The position numbers and the translations under genes were made by a program. From contig JAJKFJ010022346.1 in the NCBI GenBank assembly GCA_027382625.1, positions 87,156 through 151,155 on the forward strand: DNA of 64,000 nt, in the 5' to 3' direction. The stretch comes from Tetmemena sp. SeJ-2015 (taxonomy: Eukaryota > Ciliophora > Spirotrichea > Sporadotrichida > Oxytrichidae). The notes below the pieces were generated by a model, which made no database searches, was not told the origin of the DNA, and worked only from the letters and a program-made list of their open reading frames with translations. Shown one piece after another: positions 51,190 to 63,819 of the stretch; positions within the stretch are counted from its first letter, which is position 1, and the number at the start of each line of letters is the position of its first letter.

Positions 51190-52540
51190 AAGTTTCACCT
51201 TCATCATCGCTATTGAAGTGATTATTTTCATACTGCTTCCTTTTTTCTTTAGGAGCAATAACCTCGAACCCATCAACCTCTTCACTCTTAACTCTTCCCT
51301 CGAACAAATTTCTTATCTACTCTATATTGACCCATGCAGCCTCTTCTATCTCAGCAGAGTTAAATCGCAAAGCCAGATCTTTATAAGAAGCTTATATCTT
51401 TGTCAGGAAAAATAGCATCATATGCTGTGAAACAGGAGGAAAGATTTCGTTGTGATGATCATCTATGTCTTGAATGTTCTTGGTCACATATCAAAACAAC
51501 AATCACAATTATAATTGATCTTTGAATTCACACTTTCGTAGAGATAGTAAGGCTTAAACTCCACTTCTAAATTCTTTTGTATTCTCTCTAGTAGATTTCG
51601 CTTTCGATTTTCAGTCTTGAAATGCTGATTCAGCAGATATCTTGGAACTCCTTTATCTTCCACTTATTCAGAAAGTATTTTCTATTTAATTTTTGTTATT
51701 AAGATAAATGAGATTGGATATCGAGTCCTACTTCTTCTTCTATTTCTCTAATGCAAGCTTCTTCAAAATGCTCACCTGAGTCTACTATTCCGCCAGCCAT
51801 CACCCAAGCAGAGGGAAAGGAAGATAGCCAACGAGGCCTTCTAGTGAGAAGGAGGTAGTTGTCTTTATCTGCTATATAGGAGCATACAGCTATTTTAATA
51901 AGCTTTTTACTTAGCTCAGTAAACCATTTTTATGAAAATTTTATATGAATTTTAATATTCTTTTAAGTTAGGCTTCCCTTAAGCCTCATGATAAAGTCTA
52001 TTCGCTCGAGATGGGCAAGTATCAGAGTGCTCAAAGTGTAATCCTTTGTAGGAAATAATATTTTCATTATGATTCGAACTCCTCTTGATAGCTTACTTTG
52101 CAAATTCGTCTTCATTTGAGTTTGAGAGCTTGATATTAACCTCTCTTATTGATCTATTGTAAGTGAGGTCAACTTTATCAATTTATTCTTTCTTGTGATC
52201 AAACAAGTCTAGAACACACTAGCCCACTTTATAGGTTCTTTATTCTCTCCAAAAGTTAAGAATAGATGCTTTTTCAGCTTATTTTGTGTGTTTAATTAGT
52301 TGCTCTATAGCAGTAGTTTATTGATTTTATTAAGCTTGAGTGTGGTTATTTGTTTCTTACTTCTATACTGCATCAATCTTTCTATCTTGCAAGTTGTTCT
52401 CTATAAATGAGTAGCTTTAGAGGTTTGAGTTGTTTATATTGAGCTACTTTTTTGCTTTTGTCGTGCTATTTTAATTGTCAATCTTTTTACCATTTCACAA
52501 ATCTGATCATCGAGGCTTGCAATTAAATAATTTAGAATTC
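51190..52540 (-). CDS. Nudix hydrolase
   Basis: The complete Nudix box GIVDSGEHFEEACIREIEEEVGL fits GX5EX7REUXEEXGU on the minus strand at about 51840-51750 (first half GIVDSGEHFEEACI, then REIEEEVGL). It is preceded by AVCSYIADKDNYLLLTRRPR and WLSSFPSAWVMAGG. C-terminal: KPYYLYESVNSKINYNC, then RFNSAEIEEAAWVNIEQIRN and VDGFEVIAPKEKRK. The upstream part (HFEHSDTCPSRANRLYHEA) shares an open frame with an AT-rich break at about 51905-51970. Box residues for metal binding (REIEEE) are intact. Such enzymes cleave nucleoside diphosphate-linked substrates; the NUDT17-like group is a guess. Start codon not fixed. Confidence 0.75.
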
Positions 52541-52744
52541 ATTTCTCCTTTAATAAAGTAACATTAGTTGATCAAATACATGGTTAATTAGAAAAATGTT
52601 AGTATTGATCAAAAATAAAACTATATAAGTCTCTGACAAATCACAATTATAAAAATAAATAAGAAATTTACAGAAAAAGCGAGAGTCAATTTTTCTAAAG
52701 CGAAGCACTATTGGCGCAAGAGTAAAGAAAGCTGACTTCTCATA

Positions 52745-52995
52745 CCTAATTTAATATTTTGATTAAGGCGGAGCACATTGATCATCAGCGTACGACTTCT
52801 TAAGAAAAAATAAACTCTGATTTGCTGAAGCTACAGTTGGATATAATCTTTGAACGGGCCATCCTTCCTCCTGAATTTGGATAGTTTTGGGTGGCTGCTT
52901 CTTTTGAGAAGAGGTGGCTATCACGTTTGCAGATGAACTTACTGCTTGTTAACTAATCACACTCTTATGAGGGAAGGCCTGCGATGAGACTTATT
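52745..52995 (-). CDS. Partial unknown protein
   Basis: Minus-strand frame with SSQKKQPPKTIQIQEEGWPV and LFFLKKSYADDQCAPPQ, about 80 codons. It runs into AT-rich sequence on both sides. Probably one MDS of a gene; no family. Confidence 0.35.
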
Positions 52996-52999
52996 CAAT

Positions 53000-53435
53000 T
53001 TATGCCACAGAAATTCAGAAATATTCCCAATAAACGATTCTCAATTCATGCCACGTTATCTGAAATTTACTTTTCCGGACCTTTAATAAATAGCACTCGC
53101 CACTATTAAATATACTCAAATCCTTGTACATGTCTTTACTCAAAATTTAAGAATCTTCACTAGCACTCTCTATGCCTTGTTTAATGGGCAATAAATTTCA
53201 TATAAATGGGTTATCTATCTAGTAATGTGTCCAAATTTAAGAAAGCTTAATACTACATTTTTTCTAAAAGAAATTATTAATTAAATTAATTGCAATAAAT
53301 AAAATAGATAGATACTACCTTAGTTGAATATTTAAATATTTTTGGTAATCAAAAGTGAAGTCAAAGATAATTAAATAGTAAAGAAATATTATTTATGATG
53401 ATGATGATTTAAAAGCAACTAAAGTAATTTAAAGC
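53000..53435. other. AT-rich intergenic
   Basis: No gene recognised. Confidence 0.4.
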
Positions 53436-53439
53436 ACTC

Positions 53440-54312
53440 AGCTAAGTATAATTTGGCATTACTCTACTAAGAAGAAGAATTCACTAGATTTCAAATGCTC
53501 AATAGATTTCCAATTTGGATTAAAAGAGCGATGAAAAGTAAAATCCTCAATCTTAAGATACCAAACAAAGCAAACAGCAGTAAAAGATTCACTTAATGAA
53601 CAAATAGTTGATAACTTGAGCAGCACTAAATCCTCTAAATTGATCCAACTAAAATTGTTGACTATTCTCTCAATGACTCCCAAGAAAGAAATCTATTACT
53701 TCAAGAATCAAAATCATCAGGTCCTTCAAGAGACTCATCATTCCTAATTCATTCTCACACAGCATCCATTAGAACTTAAGGCTCAGAAAGCTACTACTGA
53801 TAACGTAACTATTCTAAATAAAGAGTGTAAATGCAATCAGCAAAGTTGCAGCTTATGTAACTGGAGTAGTTTACTTTAAAAGTTCGAAACTCAAGAAAAA
53901 AATCAATCCAACCTCTCTTCCTCTAAATTTCTTGAATTTTCCAACTAAAGTGCTTACGATAAAATTGTAAAGGAGATCTAATAAAGCCAATTATCAAAGG
54001 GAGAATAGTTTTAGCACATAGAGAATTCTTTAGATATGAACTAGAGGTAATTATCCTTTGCTGAAAATATACTCCAAGAGGGTTTAATGTTCAACGATTA
54101 AGATTAGCTAGGGTCTAAGAGAAGCATGTTTTAGGTAAGTAAAGTTTTCTCAAATCTAGAGAATAGGAAAATTATAACTGAGTAGACTATTATGGCAGAT
54201 GAAAAATATGTAATGGAAATAATCATGAAGGGTCAAAAAGATTAAACTGAACTTACATAGCAGAAGACCAGCATTTAAATGCAAATAAAGTAAGATGAGA
54301 AAATTAATGAAT
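53440..54312 (+). CDS. Unknown Gln-rich protein with small Cys cluster
   Basis: Open in the ciliate code from about 53600 (LNEQIVDNLSSTKSSKLIQ) through MTPKKEIYYFKNQNHQ (53672) to a TGA near 54312. A Cys cluster ILNKECKCNQQSCSLCNW could bind a metal. The rest is Gln/Ser/Lys-rich with helices (EQTIMADEKYVMEIIMKG). An upstream piece at 53450-53600 is in another frame and suggests an IES. No family. Confidence 0.4.
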
Positions 54313-54314
54313 GA

Positions 54315-54838
54315 GTCAGATTAAAATTTATCTAATCTTTTTTATCTAAACTTTACTTTATATTCCGAACCAAGCGTTTTATATTTAGCTATAATTGAAA
54401 ATCAAAATGCTGAAATTTCATTTTCTATCACTACATTGATAGATTTCTTTCACTCCTTTAAAATACCAGATTAAATTGTTTTCTATAATTAAATTCTCAA
54501 GCTTCTTTTAGACATTTTTAATTCTGGGTCTATCTCTATGAGTTTTTAGAGAGCGATAGACTTAATCTGTCATCGCATTTTAATCTTTAGACTCCAGCGT
54601 AGAATGAATATGAAGTTCTTAGCCCTAATAATTTGCTACTCCTTTCTTTTTGGCCTTACTAATTTAAATATGATGCTTTGATGTCTGCTGCTCTTTTAAT
54701 AATCAATGTAAAACTTAAGATGTCATTTATCAATGCATTTTTATATATTTGATGGATCCAAAATAGGCTAAGATATTCCAAATTAAAAGCAGATTTAAAT
54801 CTTAGTAAGTCTGTAATATAAATAAAAATCACTTCAAG
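54315..54838. other. AT-rich intergenic
   Basis: No gene recognised. Confidence 0.4.
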
Positions 54839-54840
54839 AG

Positions 54841-55151
54841 ATGGAGATCAGCGAAGAACTACGAAAAATCTTAGAAGAGGAGGAAAAGGAAAGATTCAGT
54901 AAGAACTTTAATGGCTTAAAAGTCTTATAGTTGCTTCCTATTTGTAGAAAAATTTCAGACCAACTCCTGTAGTGAATGTAACACTACCTCACTCTGGAAT
55001 CGTTTCCGTTAGTGATCATGCAAGACCAGGCTATCACACCATAAATCCTGGATTCAATAGCAATCAGTTTGGCCGCTCAATTGATATTGCTAAAACTAAT
55101 GCTATCAACAATGGAATGTTATTTTCTGCTGGCTATTCAAGAAGGATGTGA
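54841..55151 (+). CDS. Small protein, complete after IES removal
   Basis: ATG at 54841 (MEISEELRKILEEEEKERF), then after removing 54900-54958 RPTPVVNVTLPHSGIVSVSD and HARPGYHTINPGFNSNQFGR to TGA 55149-55151, about 83 residues. An acidic helix followed by an extended Pro/Gly/Asn-rich segment suggests a structural or binding peptide, perhaps ciliary. Family not recognised. Confidence 0.55.
54900..54958 (+). other. IES, pointer TTCAG (59 bp)
   Basis: Repeats at 54895-54899 and 54954-54958. The insert starts like an intron (GTAAGA overlapping the pointer) and ends TTTCAG, but splicing there gives the wrong frame. Pointer excision gives the long frame. Confidence 0.7.
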
Positions 55152-55154
55152 TCG

Positions 55155-55590
55155 TCTTACTCTTTTTTGGCTTTTAAGATTTTCTTTGATACTTCAAGCA
55201 CACTATAATATGAATCAAGATGTATTATCTTTTATTAAAAAGAAGCCTCCCACTACTAATTTTATAAGAGAGCACTATTCCTACATCAGATCCAAAGTAA
55301 TGGATAAACATATAAAAGTCGAAAATATCTACTTTAAATTTACTGTAAAACTTATTCGAGAAAAGTTTATTTGATCAATTTAAACATGAAATATTTCAGA
55401 AATGATTCAATTTTTTTAGTTTGACTTTATTTCTTTTAAAAACCATGCATCATAGTTTGAATTTTTTATTCAATTGTTTAAAAAATCTGAAGAATAATGT
55501 ATAATGTATAAGTTTAACAAGCCTTAAAATTTCAAGCTTAATTTTAGCTACATTTGATATACTTTATCTTTTATGTTCATATTTGATTTT
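55155..55590. other. AT-rich intergenic
   Basis: No gene recognised; convergent genes on each side. Confidence 0.4.
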
Positions 55591-55599
55591 CACTCCTTG

Positions 55600-58500
55600 C
55601 TAGTTATTCAATTAGTTCTTCATTTTCCTCTAATATCTCCTCAATAAAAGCGTCCTTCTCTTTCAACTTATTTTTAAGTCTGGCTACTTTAGCCTCTAGC
55701 TTCTCTACCATGCTTTCAAGATCTGACCTTGTTTAGTTTTTTCTAGTTTCATCTTGCTCTTTTGTAAAATGTTTAGTATGCTTATCTAAATCAGGAGGAT
55801 TATTCTCCTTCTCAAGCTTTTTACTAAATAAATTATTTGGTATATAGAGACAAAGATATTCGTTAGAGATTTATATGCTGCTCTTTTTAGTCCAAAATAA
55901 TCTTGCCTTCTTTTTGAATTTACCTTTTTTCTTTCAAGGGTTGATTTCTGTTCTTTTTAGAATTCCTCGGAGTCTTTGATTCATGCCTCGACTTCGATCT
56001 TAGGAAATTATCAGCAATCTCGCTTTCAGGGCGTAGTCTTAACACTTATCTTCTAGTCTTCTCTTTCTTTACATTATAAATTAAGAAACTATGTGTATAC
56101 ATTCCTCTCTGTGTTAAGATTTAAATAAAAAAAATATTGTTAGAAAAAATAATTCTCATCTTAGATGTTTTAAGAACTGTAAGACTTCCCTTAAGCAAAA
56201 ACTTTGTTATTCTCTCTGGGTTTTGATTGACCAGTCTGATAAGGTTTAATCCTTGTCTCAGCAAATGAGGAGTCATCTTAATGTACAGTGTTTCTTGAAT
56301 GAGAAATTTTCTTCTTCTTCTCTTATTGAATGGTAAACTTGCGCTTTGCACTTTGAGATCGTTCTGTATTAAACCCTCTGTTGCTTCTTAAATAGATATA
56401 TAACTCATAATTTCTAATTTTATTTCTCTAACTAAGAGCTCTATTACTCTTAACAAGATCTTCTTATTGTGCAATAGTGGTATGCTCTTTAATTCTTGAA
56501 GATTGCATTTCCTATTCACTAGGTTTGGATTTTCTCCTGAGTGATATGGAGTTAGTTTTCTTTCTTTTTAGAATTGATTTGATTGACTTCTTTTGATTGT
56601 TAGAAACTTTCCTTTTAGCTTCGTTTTGCAAAGCCGAACTTTTATAATCGATAGAGTCTTCATCTGTATTAACTACTCCCAATTTTACGCTTTTAAAACG
56701 CTACCCGTACATGTCCTCAATCAGTAAAGGTCTGTCAATTTAATCTTCCTCATCCTCATAGTTATCCTCATCTCTTTAAACATTTTCTTAGGTCTTTTAA
56801 ATTCTGTCTCATAAATTTAACATTCTATATCTAAAATGAAAAATTGATTGTTATGTCTTAAGTTGCTACCTTAGAGAGTAAATTCCTTCTAGAATTCCCA
56901 GATTGATTATTTGGATTCATGACTGAGTAAATGTCGCTATCTTCATGCTGCACTTTATTCAGTTCAAAAAGCTTATTGCTCATCTAGTCACCTCCATTTA
57001 GGCTGCGAGAGTTTGAGTGAGAGAGTATTTCACTAGCAGGCTAATTTTTGTTATGACTAACTTCTTCAGTAACTACTCTTTCCAAGATTTCAGATTTGTT
57101 TGCTTTATTCCAGATGGTCTAAATAAATATGAAATCAGATATAAATAGGTGATAGTCTATAATCATAAGTTTTGAAATGCTGTGAGCTATTAGAAACGAT
57201 TTAGTTTCTTCTTATCTTGCTCCCACTATTGGACTCTTGATGTTGAGATTCATTCTAATAGTCTTCTATCGACTAAAACCGAGTGTTCACTTTAAATCGG
57301 TTCGCATAGTCTTAGATCTTTGAAGATTGAGTGGCATAGATATTTTAACTTGTTGCTTAATTGTTGTTGTTGTTCTCAAACGAAGAAGAATCCTAATTAT
57401 TATGACTCAATTTATTCTCTAAACCTAAGCATTTGCAATTTTAATTCACTTAAATTAGAAAAGTTTAACAGATTAATCTTAGCTCTGAGATCATTCAACT
57501 CACTTTCCATAGCTCTGCTTTTATATTAGAAGTCCTGGCTACCACCTAAACCAAGACTGCTTGTTGTGATAGTGTCGGTTATCCCAGGGATCGTTCTAAA
57601 ATTTTAAGAAGCTCCACTCACTTCTTTTCTCTCAACTCTTATCATATCAAAGTCTCCAGCTGAATTTTCATCTTTTCTGAACCCAACTCTTTCATCATGA
57701 GTCTGCATCTTTTGAGAGGGCTGATATTCAAACGCTTTCTAAGAAACTATCAAGTTTTGAGAAAATTTAGAAAGCAAAGGAGGATAAGTTAAACCATCAT
57801 CTCCTTCATTTAAAAGACGGTTGGGGCGGGACTAAAGAGTGTTATGACCTCTCATTTAATCTGACATAGCAATGGGCTCTCCAAAGCTTCCTTGGCTATT
57901 TATTCCAGCAAGTCATTGAAATTTTGAATCTTATTCTTACTCTTACTCCAAGGATTCTTGTGACCTTTAAGATATAAAAGTTTCTCTATAGGCTTAGTTG
58001 AAGAGATTGGAGCTCTATTGCTAACATTTATTAAATAAAATTGGATTTACTAATGCTGATTCTACATAAGTGCTTGGTATTATTGAATAGACCGCAACTA
58101 GTTAGGATTGCTTCTGTTGCTAGTTGATTCGCTGTGCCCAACATTACACTCTTCTAAAACTGTTTCTAGTCTATTTGGTATAAATTTAGGATTTTGATTC
58201 TAATTTTCACTAAATCTTTTCATATTGTACTCATTCAGGTCAAAGTTCTAAGTGTATTCATTATTTTCTTGATCAAAGTCTGGATTCTATTCACTTATAT
58301 TTGAGATAGGCCGAGCATAAATTGGGATTTATTGTTCTTTGAATTCTTCTTTAGCTTGAAAACCTTCTTAATGCTTAGCCTATGATTAATTCAAAGAATT
58401 TGAGCCAATGAAACTTGAAAGTACATGTGAAGTCCTCTTTGAAAGTATATGCATATTTACAAACACTAATATAATTCTATTGAATGGTTTCCTTAATTGA

Positions 58501-59679
58501 CATTGTCTTAATCTGAAGGTCTGTTAAAGCTATAGATGGCTCCTCTGATCTCGCCTTTATTATTAATTTCAGAGAAGTTCTTGCTTTGATAATGACTGAT
58601 ACTTCCTCTAGAATCAACATCCTCGTTACTAATAGTTCTTTCCTAGCTTCCTATATGACTTCTCTGATTTGAGGAGCTGTGGATCTGGTTCTTCTAAAAA
58701 TTAGCGTAGTTTTTGTCCAAATGATTTCCATAGTACTAGTCTTCCACTAGACTTAGTTACCTGCTCTTGGATTACATCTCACTCAGCCTATCTATCCTTG
58801 AATCAATCTGGTTTAGGTTATTGAAGTGGCTGGTAGACTAATTACTCTCAGTTGCCTCAGACCTGAGATAGTGATGATTCTTATACACCTGATCGTGCTA
58901 GTTTTAATCCTGAGATGAGATTAATTTTAAACTCCTGCTTTGATTGATTTCTCCTTCTAATATGACCCGAACTCACTGGTATTTAAGGAGGTAGACTCTG
59001 TAAGAGAGAGTAATTGCTCTCATCGTCTGCGTCGTTCAAAGTTGATATCTGCTAAGCTCTAAAAAAGAAAATCGTAATCTATATCAAATTAAGTTTGTCT
59101 TTCTATAGACTGGGGCTTTTTCTAACTTGAAAAATTCTAGGAAAGTCTGTCATGTGAAATAAGCAGAGCCTGATCTTCCTTAAATTGAGAATACACGCCT
59201 GCAGGGCTTTGCAAAGCTAGTGGGAGCTAGTGATGAGTTTAATTGAAATGAGAGCTGTTGGCATTAGAATAAAGACTGCTATCCATTTTCTAGCTCATAG
59301 ATTGATCATTTCGCTTTGAACTTGACTAATTTGAATTATAATTATGATTAAACAAAACTGCATCATCTAAAAATCTCGATTGAAGATGTCATGAGTCAAA
59401 CTTAGAGTCTACTGCTGCTATTGCTAAAATTAATTTTCTTGGAACTATTGCTAGTCAGAGAAGTCATTCCTGTCTTCCCTAAAAACTGAAGAATGCTTTA
59501 TGTTTGAGTCTGTTCCTGTTTTGTAATCAAGAGCCTAAATCATTTGAATCATATTTTGGCTTTGATTCTTAATCGCAGAAGTTTTAACTTTGAGAGCTGC
59601 TATCTAAGCCTTGAGATGTGCCACTTCTATGGCGTAGATGCCTATCTTTATTTTAGTTTTGAATAAAGAAGTCTGACAT
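55600..59679 (-). CDS. Large Ser/Asn/Gln-rich protein(s)
   Basis: ATG at 59679 (MSDFFIQNQNKDRHLRHRSG). The minus strand stays coding-like, rich in Ser, Asn and TAA/TAG Gln, to about 56.8 kb, then continues with a more basic part to about 55.6 kb. Both parts are interrupted by AT-rich breaks. Low complexity dominates and no domain was recognised. It may be two genes. Confidence 0.4.
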
Positions 59680-59912
59680 TTCTTAATATGAAAAAGGTTT
59701 TTGAAATTTGATTTTACCAACACCATAAACGATTTTGAATAAGTACGAAGAAAAGATAATCTAATGAATTAATAAAGTAAGCTTTAAAGCATATATTTTA
59801 ATATCAATCAACAGTATTGATGCGATTTTTTAATCAATATAAAATTATAATCTAAATGAGAGAAATAATGCCTTCAAATTATTTTATAGAGTTCTTTGAA
59901 TATTTTCGAATA

Positions 59913-62321
59913 TCATATTTTCTCGAGTAATTTTAGCTTAGCAGTTATCGCATCTAGGTATTTATCATTGATAGCCATCTCTTCATCAACTGTCCTGTTT
60001 GCGTGCGATCTTAAAACCTTTTCTTCTCTTTCTGCTCTTAACTCTAACTATTTAGCTTTAAGCTTCATCTATCCTAGAGTTTGCGAATCAAGCTTATCTA
60101 CTTTATTGAGCTAAGTCTTTAATTCTTGATAGGTTATATTCTGATAGCCTTCCTATTCTCTTTTTACTCTCTTCTCTTTTAGGTAATCAGTAGTCTAGTC
60201 GTGGAACATAGAAGGCTGTGGTCTTGAAGGAGTCTACGGTTTGAGTTTATTCTCAAGTTTTGACCAATCGACCCTCTTTACACTTCCACCTCTTTAATTG
60301 AGAGTTGCTTATTCAGAAGAATGAGGAACCTTCTTTAATCTATTAAGATTTGAGGGGCCATCGTTTTATCCTGAGTAGGATATGTTATCTAGAGTTTGTA
60401 AGTTGCTTTTGAAAATTGCCTAATGAGAAGCTATTGGTTAGGGAGAAAGTACAGAACTGTTTTTATATCTTCCATCTCCTTATAGTTTAGCATAAATAAA
60501 TTATAAAATATATTCTTTGCATTCTTGATGATAGACAGTTTGTTTGTTGAGGCAGAGTGAGCCATTGAATGATTACTTCGGTCTATGGTAGCAAGGTCAC
60601 TTTGAGAATGTCTTTAAGAGATGGATACTTTTGAAGACATAATTGTTGTTTTTATTTGAGTTTTTAAGTTATCTATTGTCAAAATATATTTTTTTACTTT
60701 AACTGTAGATATCAACTTAGTTTATTCAATAACTCGTCTTTCTTTATTTGGCTTATTTTGGGATAATACATTTCTCGCACATAGTGGCTGTAGTTATTTA
60801 CTCAAACAGAAAATTAATTTCATTTGCAAAGATTAAACTCTCTCTTACATCTTCTTTCTAAGTTCCTCTTTTTCTCTCTCTTACTCTTCTTTTCTCTATA
60901 ATTCTTATTCATACAATAGAAGAGACTTTGGTGGGGAAATTAACATATTAAAATAAATTCTACCTCCTCCGTAATATTTGTCCCTCAACCTTTTCTCATC
61001 TAGTTAAGCCCTCTCTTCTATATCTACATCGTGCTACTTCCTCTAAAAATAATTTAAACTTGAATTTATGGTTTAACTCTGCTTCTGTAATTGCAACTCC
61101 TTGAATCTTTTAGCCTCAAGATACTTTATTCGATGCGCCTCTAAGTCAGTCTGATGCACAGGCCTCATATATTCACGAATATGCTTGAATTAGAGATCCT
61201 GCTTCTCTTACATTTCTTTGTCAATCACTTCCTTGAATTATTACTCCTTTTATTTATATAACGGTTGTGCATTAAGAATCTCTTGTACTCTCTACTGAGT
61301 TTCTGCGTTAACAAGCTTGCGTTGCTCATCTTTTAATTTGAGTTCCTCTTTTAATTTTTCAACTTATTCCGCCTTATCTCTCTTTGCCTTGTCTCTTAGT
61401 TCTCTTTCCTCTTGCTGCTGTTTCCTTTCTAGCTCTTTAATTTACTCTTGCTTTTAGCGATTAATGCTCTCCATCCTACGTCTAAAATCTGCCTTATCTC
61501 GGTGTAAGCTTTTCACAAACTGTTGTGCCTGTCCCTACTCAAACTAGAGCTCCTCTTTTAATAAAGATAAAACATAAAGGGATTTTTTATATATCGCTTT
61601 TGTTTTTAGATGATCTTGTTTCAGAAAATCAGCTAAGTTCATTACCTTCCTGGATTTTTCTTTTTAAAGTCCAAGCATAAGATTAAAAAATATTAATGGC
61701 AAAGATTGAGCTCAATCGATTCAGGATTTGAAGCGAGATCTATCTCCACATTATTAAAAGTTGCTTGCAAGAAGTTCATCTTATCTTCGAATTCCTTATT
61801 TGTCAAGGCTTAAAAATAAATCAAAAGTTTTGCTTAAGTCTCAAATTCTTCATTGTGTCTTTGATCTTAAATAAGACAAGGATTTTAAATTAAAGATAAA
61901 TCTCCTTCATTTTCTCTTGCAACTTTTGTCTTTTCAAGATCGTGTCCACATTTATTTTTAAAAGTGAGAAGATGTAATAAATAATTTACTTGCTTCAGAA
62001 TTTAATTCAGAATAATTATTTACCTTCTCAGTTATCATAGGGCAATCTTAATTTTGATTTTAATGGTAATTAAATCTCCCCTTAATTTTGTGAATAGCCA
62101 TAAACCAGGGCTTCTACTTACTTGTCATTGCATCTCATGATCTCCTCTCCAATTAAAGAACTCAGAGTCGTATCCTGCTTTGAAATGCAACTTTTGAGAA
62201 ATTCGTCTTTGCTTTGATAGCGAACTGCTACCTGCTGATGATTAGTAGTAGCTAGAGGAGTCAAAGTTTCACTAGCTTTAAATTTGGTGGATCCTCCATA
62301 TCCGCTAGTCGAATAAGCCAA
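59913..62321 (-). CDS. Coiled-coil protein
   Basis: ATG at 62321 (MAYSTSGYGGSTKFKASETL), TGA 59913-59915. Order: a Ser/Thr-rich start with SCISKQDTTLSSLIGEEIMR, a probable intron (GTAAGTAG after RCNDK), NKEFEDKMNFLQATFNNVEI, then long helices QEQIKELERKQQQEERELRD and EELKLKDEQRKLVNAETQQR, a motif YMRPVHQTDLEAHRIKYLEA, and a C-terminal helix LRAEREEKVLRSHANRTVDE. Several AT-rich breaks. Ciliary or cytoskeletal role is plausible only. Confidence 0.5.
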
Positions 62322-62346
62322 ATTATAAATAATATATAATTTATTG

Positions 62347-63479
62347 TCAATTAAAATAGACTTGTTTAAGTTTAACTAGGGAAGTCTTATAGGTGGTTAT
62401 TTAGTCACAAGTTTTATAGAAGAGCCGAAGGTTGGCTATTATACCTAAGAATCTAAAAGAAAATCGGGGAAAATTAAAAATACAGTCTAAGAAAAATAAG
62501 AAGATGCTAGAGATAGGAGTTTATATATATTAACTTATCATTATTTTTTCTTTAATTTTTAATGTTGTTTTACTTTCTACCATCCCCACATATCTTTAGT
62601 ACAGGTCTTTGGGTTGGTTTAACTGTTTTTTCGAAAAATGAGTGAAAAATAGGGTGTCTGTTTTTTCTCGTCTTTACTTAAGTGGGGAAAGGAAAAAGGG
62701 AATTTTTACTCTTTTTAAGAAAAGGATATCGGAAAAAGTATTTTACTATAAAAAATTAAAAACAGTCAAAGTAAGTGTCAAAAATGTTCAAGGTTTTTTA
62801 ATTTTTAACCCCAAACAACTGAAATAGCAGAGTTCCCTTAAGTGGAGACGAGTCAAAAAGACACCCCCAATTTCACTCAGCTTTCGAGAAACAGTTGAAC
62901 CAACACCTAAAAACACTTGTACTGAGATATGTGGGGATGGTAGAAAGTCAACAGACATTAAAAATTAAGAAATTTAAATATATGATAATTAATATAATAA
63001 ACCCATTTAGATTTCATTTTTCTTAGACTGTATTTCTCTAAGGCTTTCACGATTTTCTTTTAGATTCTTAGGTATAGTAACTGGCTAAGTTCTCAGTGGA
63101 AGAGTTTGTAGCTATTGCTATTCGATTCTTAGATTAAGAACTAAATGCATCTCCTTACTCTTCCTGCCCTCGAAATCTCTAGCTGCCACTCTTAATTAAA
63201 TTAAATCAAATAAGTTGATTATTGTCATTTAATTTGAATTCAGTGATTCTACTTTGATTAAAAATATTTTTTTCCAAAAAATTATGCAAATTAAACAATT
63301 TAAATTATTAAAAAAGTATAAATCAATTTTAAACAAAAAATTTTTGCTAATAAACAAAATTAAACGAATGGAGAAAAAATTTAGGAGATATTTATTCATG
63401 GAAATTCTAAAATGGGAGTTTTTCTTAAAATTTAATGTAAAATAATAAAATATAACTACTGCTTCTCAGCTGCAGCCAT
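62347..63479 (-). CDS. Unknown gene interrupted by foldback element
   Basis: ATG at 63479 (MAAAEKQQ). The best coding block is FRGQEEQGDAFSSQSKN with IAIATNSSTENLA (63185-63085). Then a 645 bp inverted-repeat element intervenes, after which NLRLFYKTCDQITTYKTSLV continues to a TGA at 62347-62349. AT-rich sequence at 63190-63460 is probably another IES. The stop lies only 25 bp from the start of the next gene. Joining across the element is inference. Confidence 0.35.
62437..63083. mobile_element. Foldback/MITE-like element
   Basis: Two arms of about 250 bp (62437-62686 and 62834-63083) are inverted copies with scattered differences, for example TACCTAAGAATCTAAAAGAA / its complement at the outer ends and CTACCATCCCCACATATCT in the middle. 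A 147 bp AT-rich spacer separates them. No transposase; the 61-codon ORF inside at 62642 is likely meaningless. Consistent with a non-autonomous inverted-repeat transposon or an IES derived from one. Confidence 0.8.
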
Positions 63480-63480
63480 A

Positions 63481-63815
63481 TCAAGTAATAAATTATTTTA
63501 GACATATCTGTATCTGCATGTAAAATCCTATTGAGTTCATAATGATTTAGAGTAGTTATTTTGTTTAATTGATAAGCAGGGGAATCCTATTCTGCTATGT
63601 GTCTTGCTCAGTGCTTTAGTTTATTAAATAAATTATATCCCAACTACTTCCAATTATGTACATTATGCTCAGAGTTAGAATCCAAGTTAGAGCACTTTTA
63701 TATTTTCTGAAGCGCAGAACTAACAAAAAGTAAAATCCGATAACCACAGTTTAAGCAAGAGAAACTACCGAATTTATTATAACGAAGGCCTAAATTTCTT
63801 CTGGATGGTCAATTA
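63481..63815 (-). CDS. Membrane protein, C-terminal part
   Basis: Minus-strand frame ending at TGA 63481-63483. Two or three hydrophobic helices: AFVIINSVVSLAQTVVIGFY, then TWILTLSIMYIIGSSWDIIY. The upstream part is not visible as coding within the window edge region. Family not recognised. Confidence 0.4.
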
Positions 63816-63819
63816 AATA

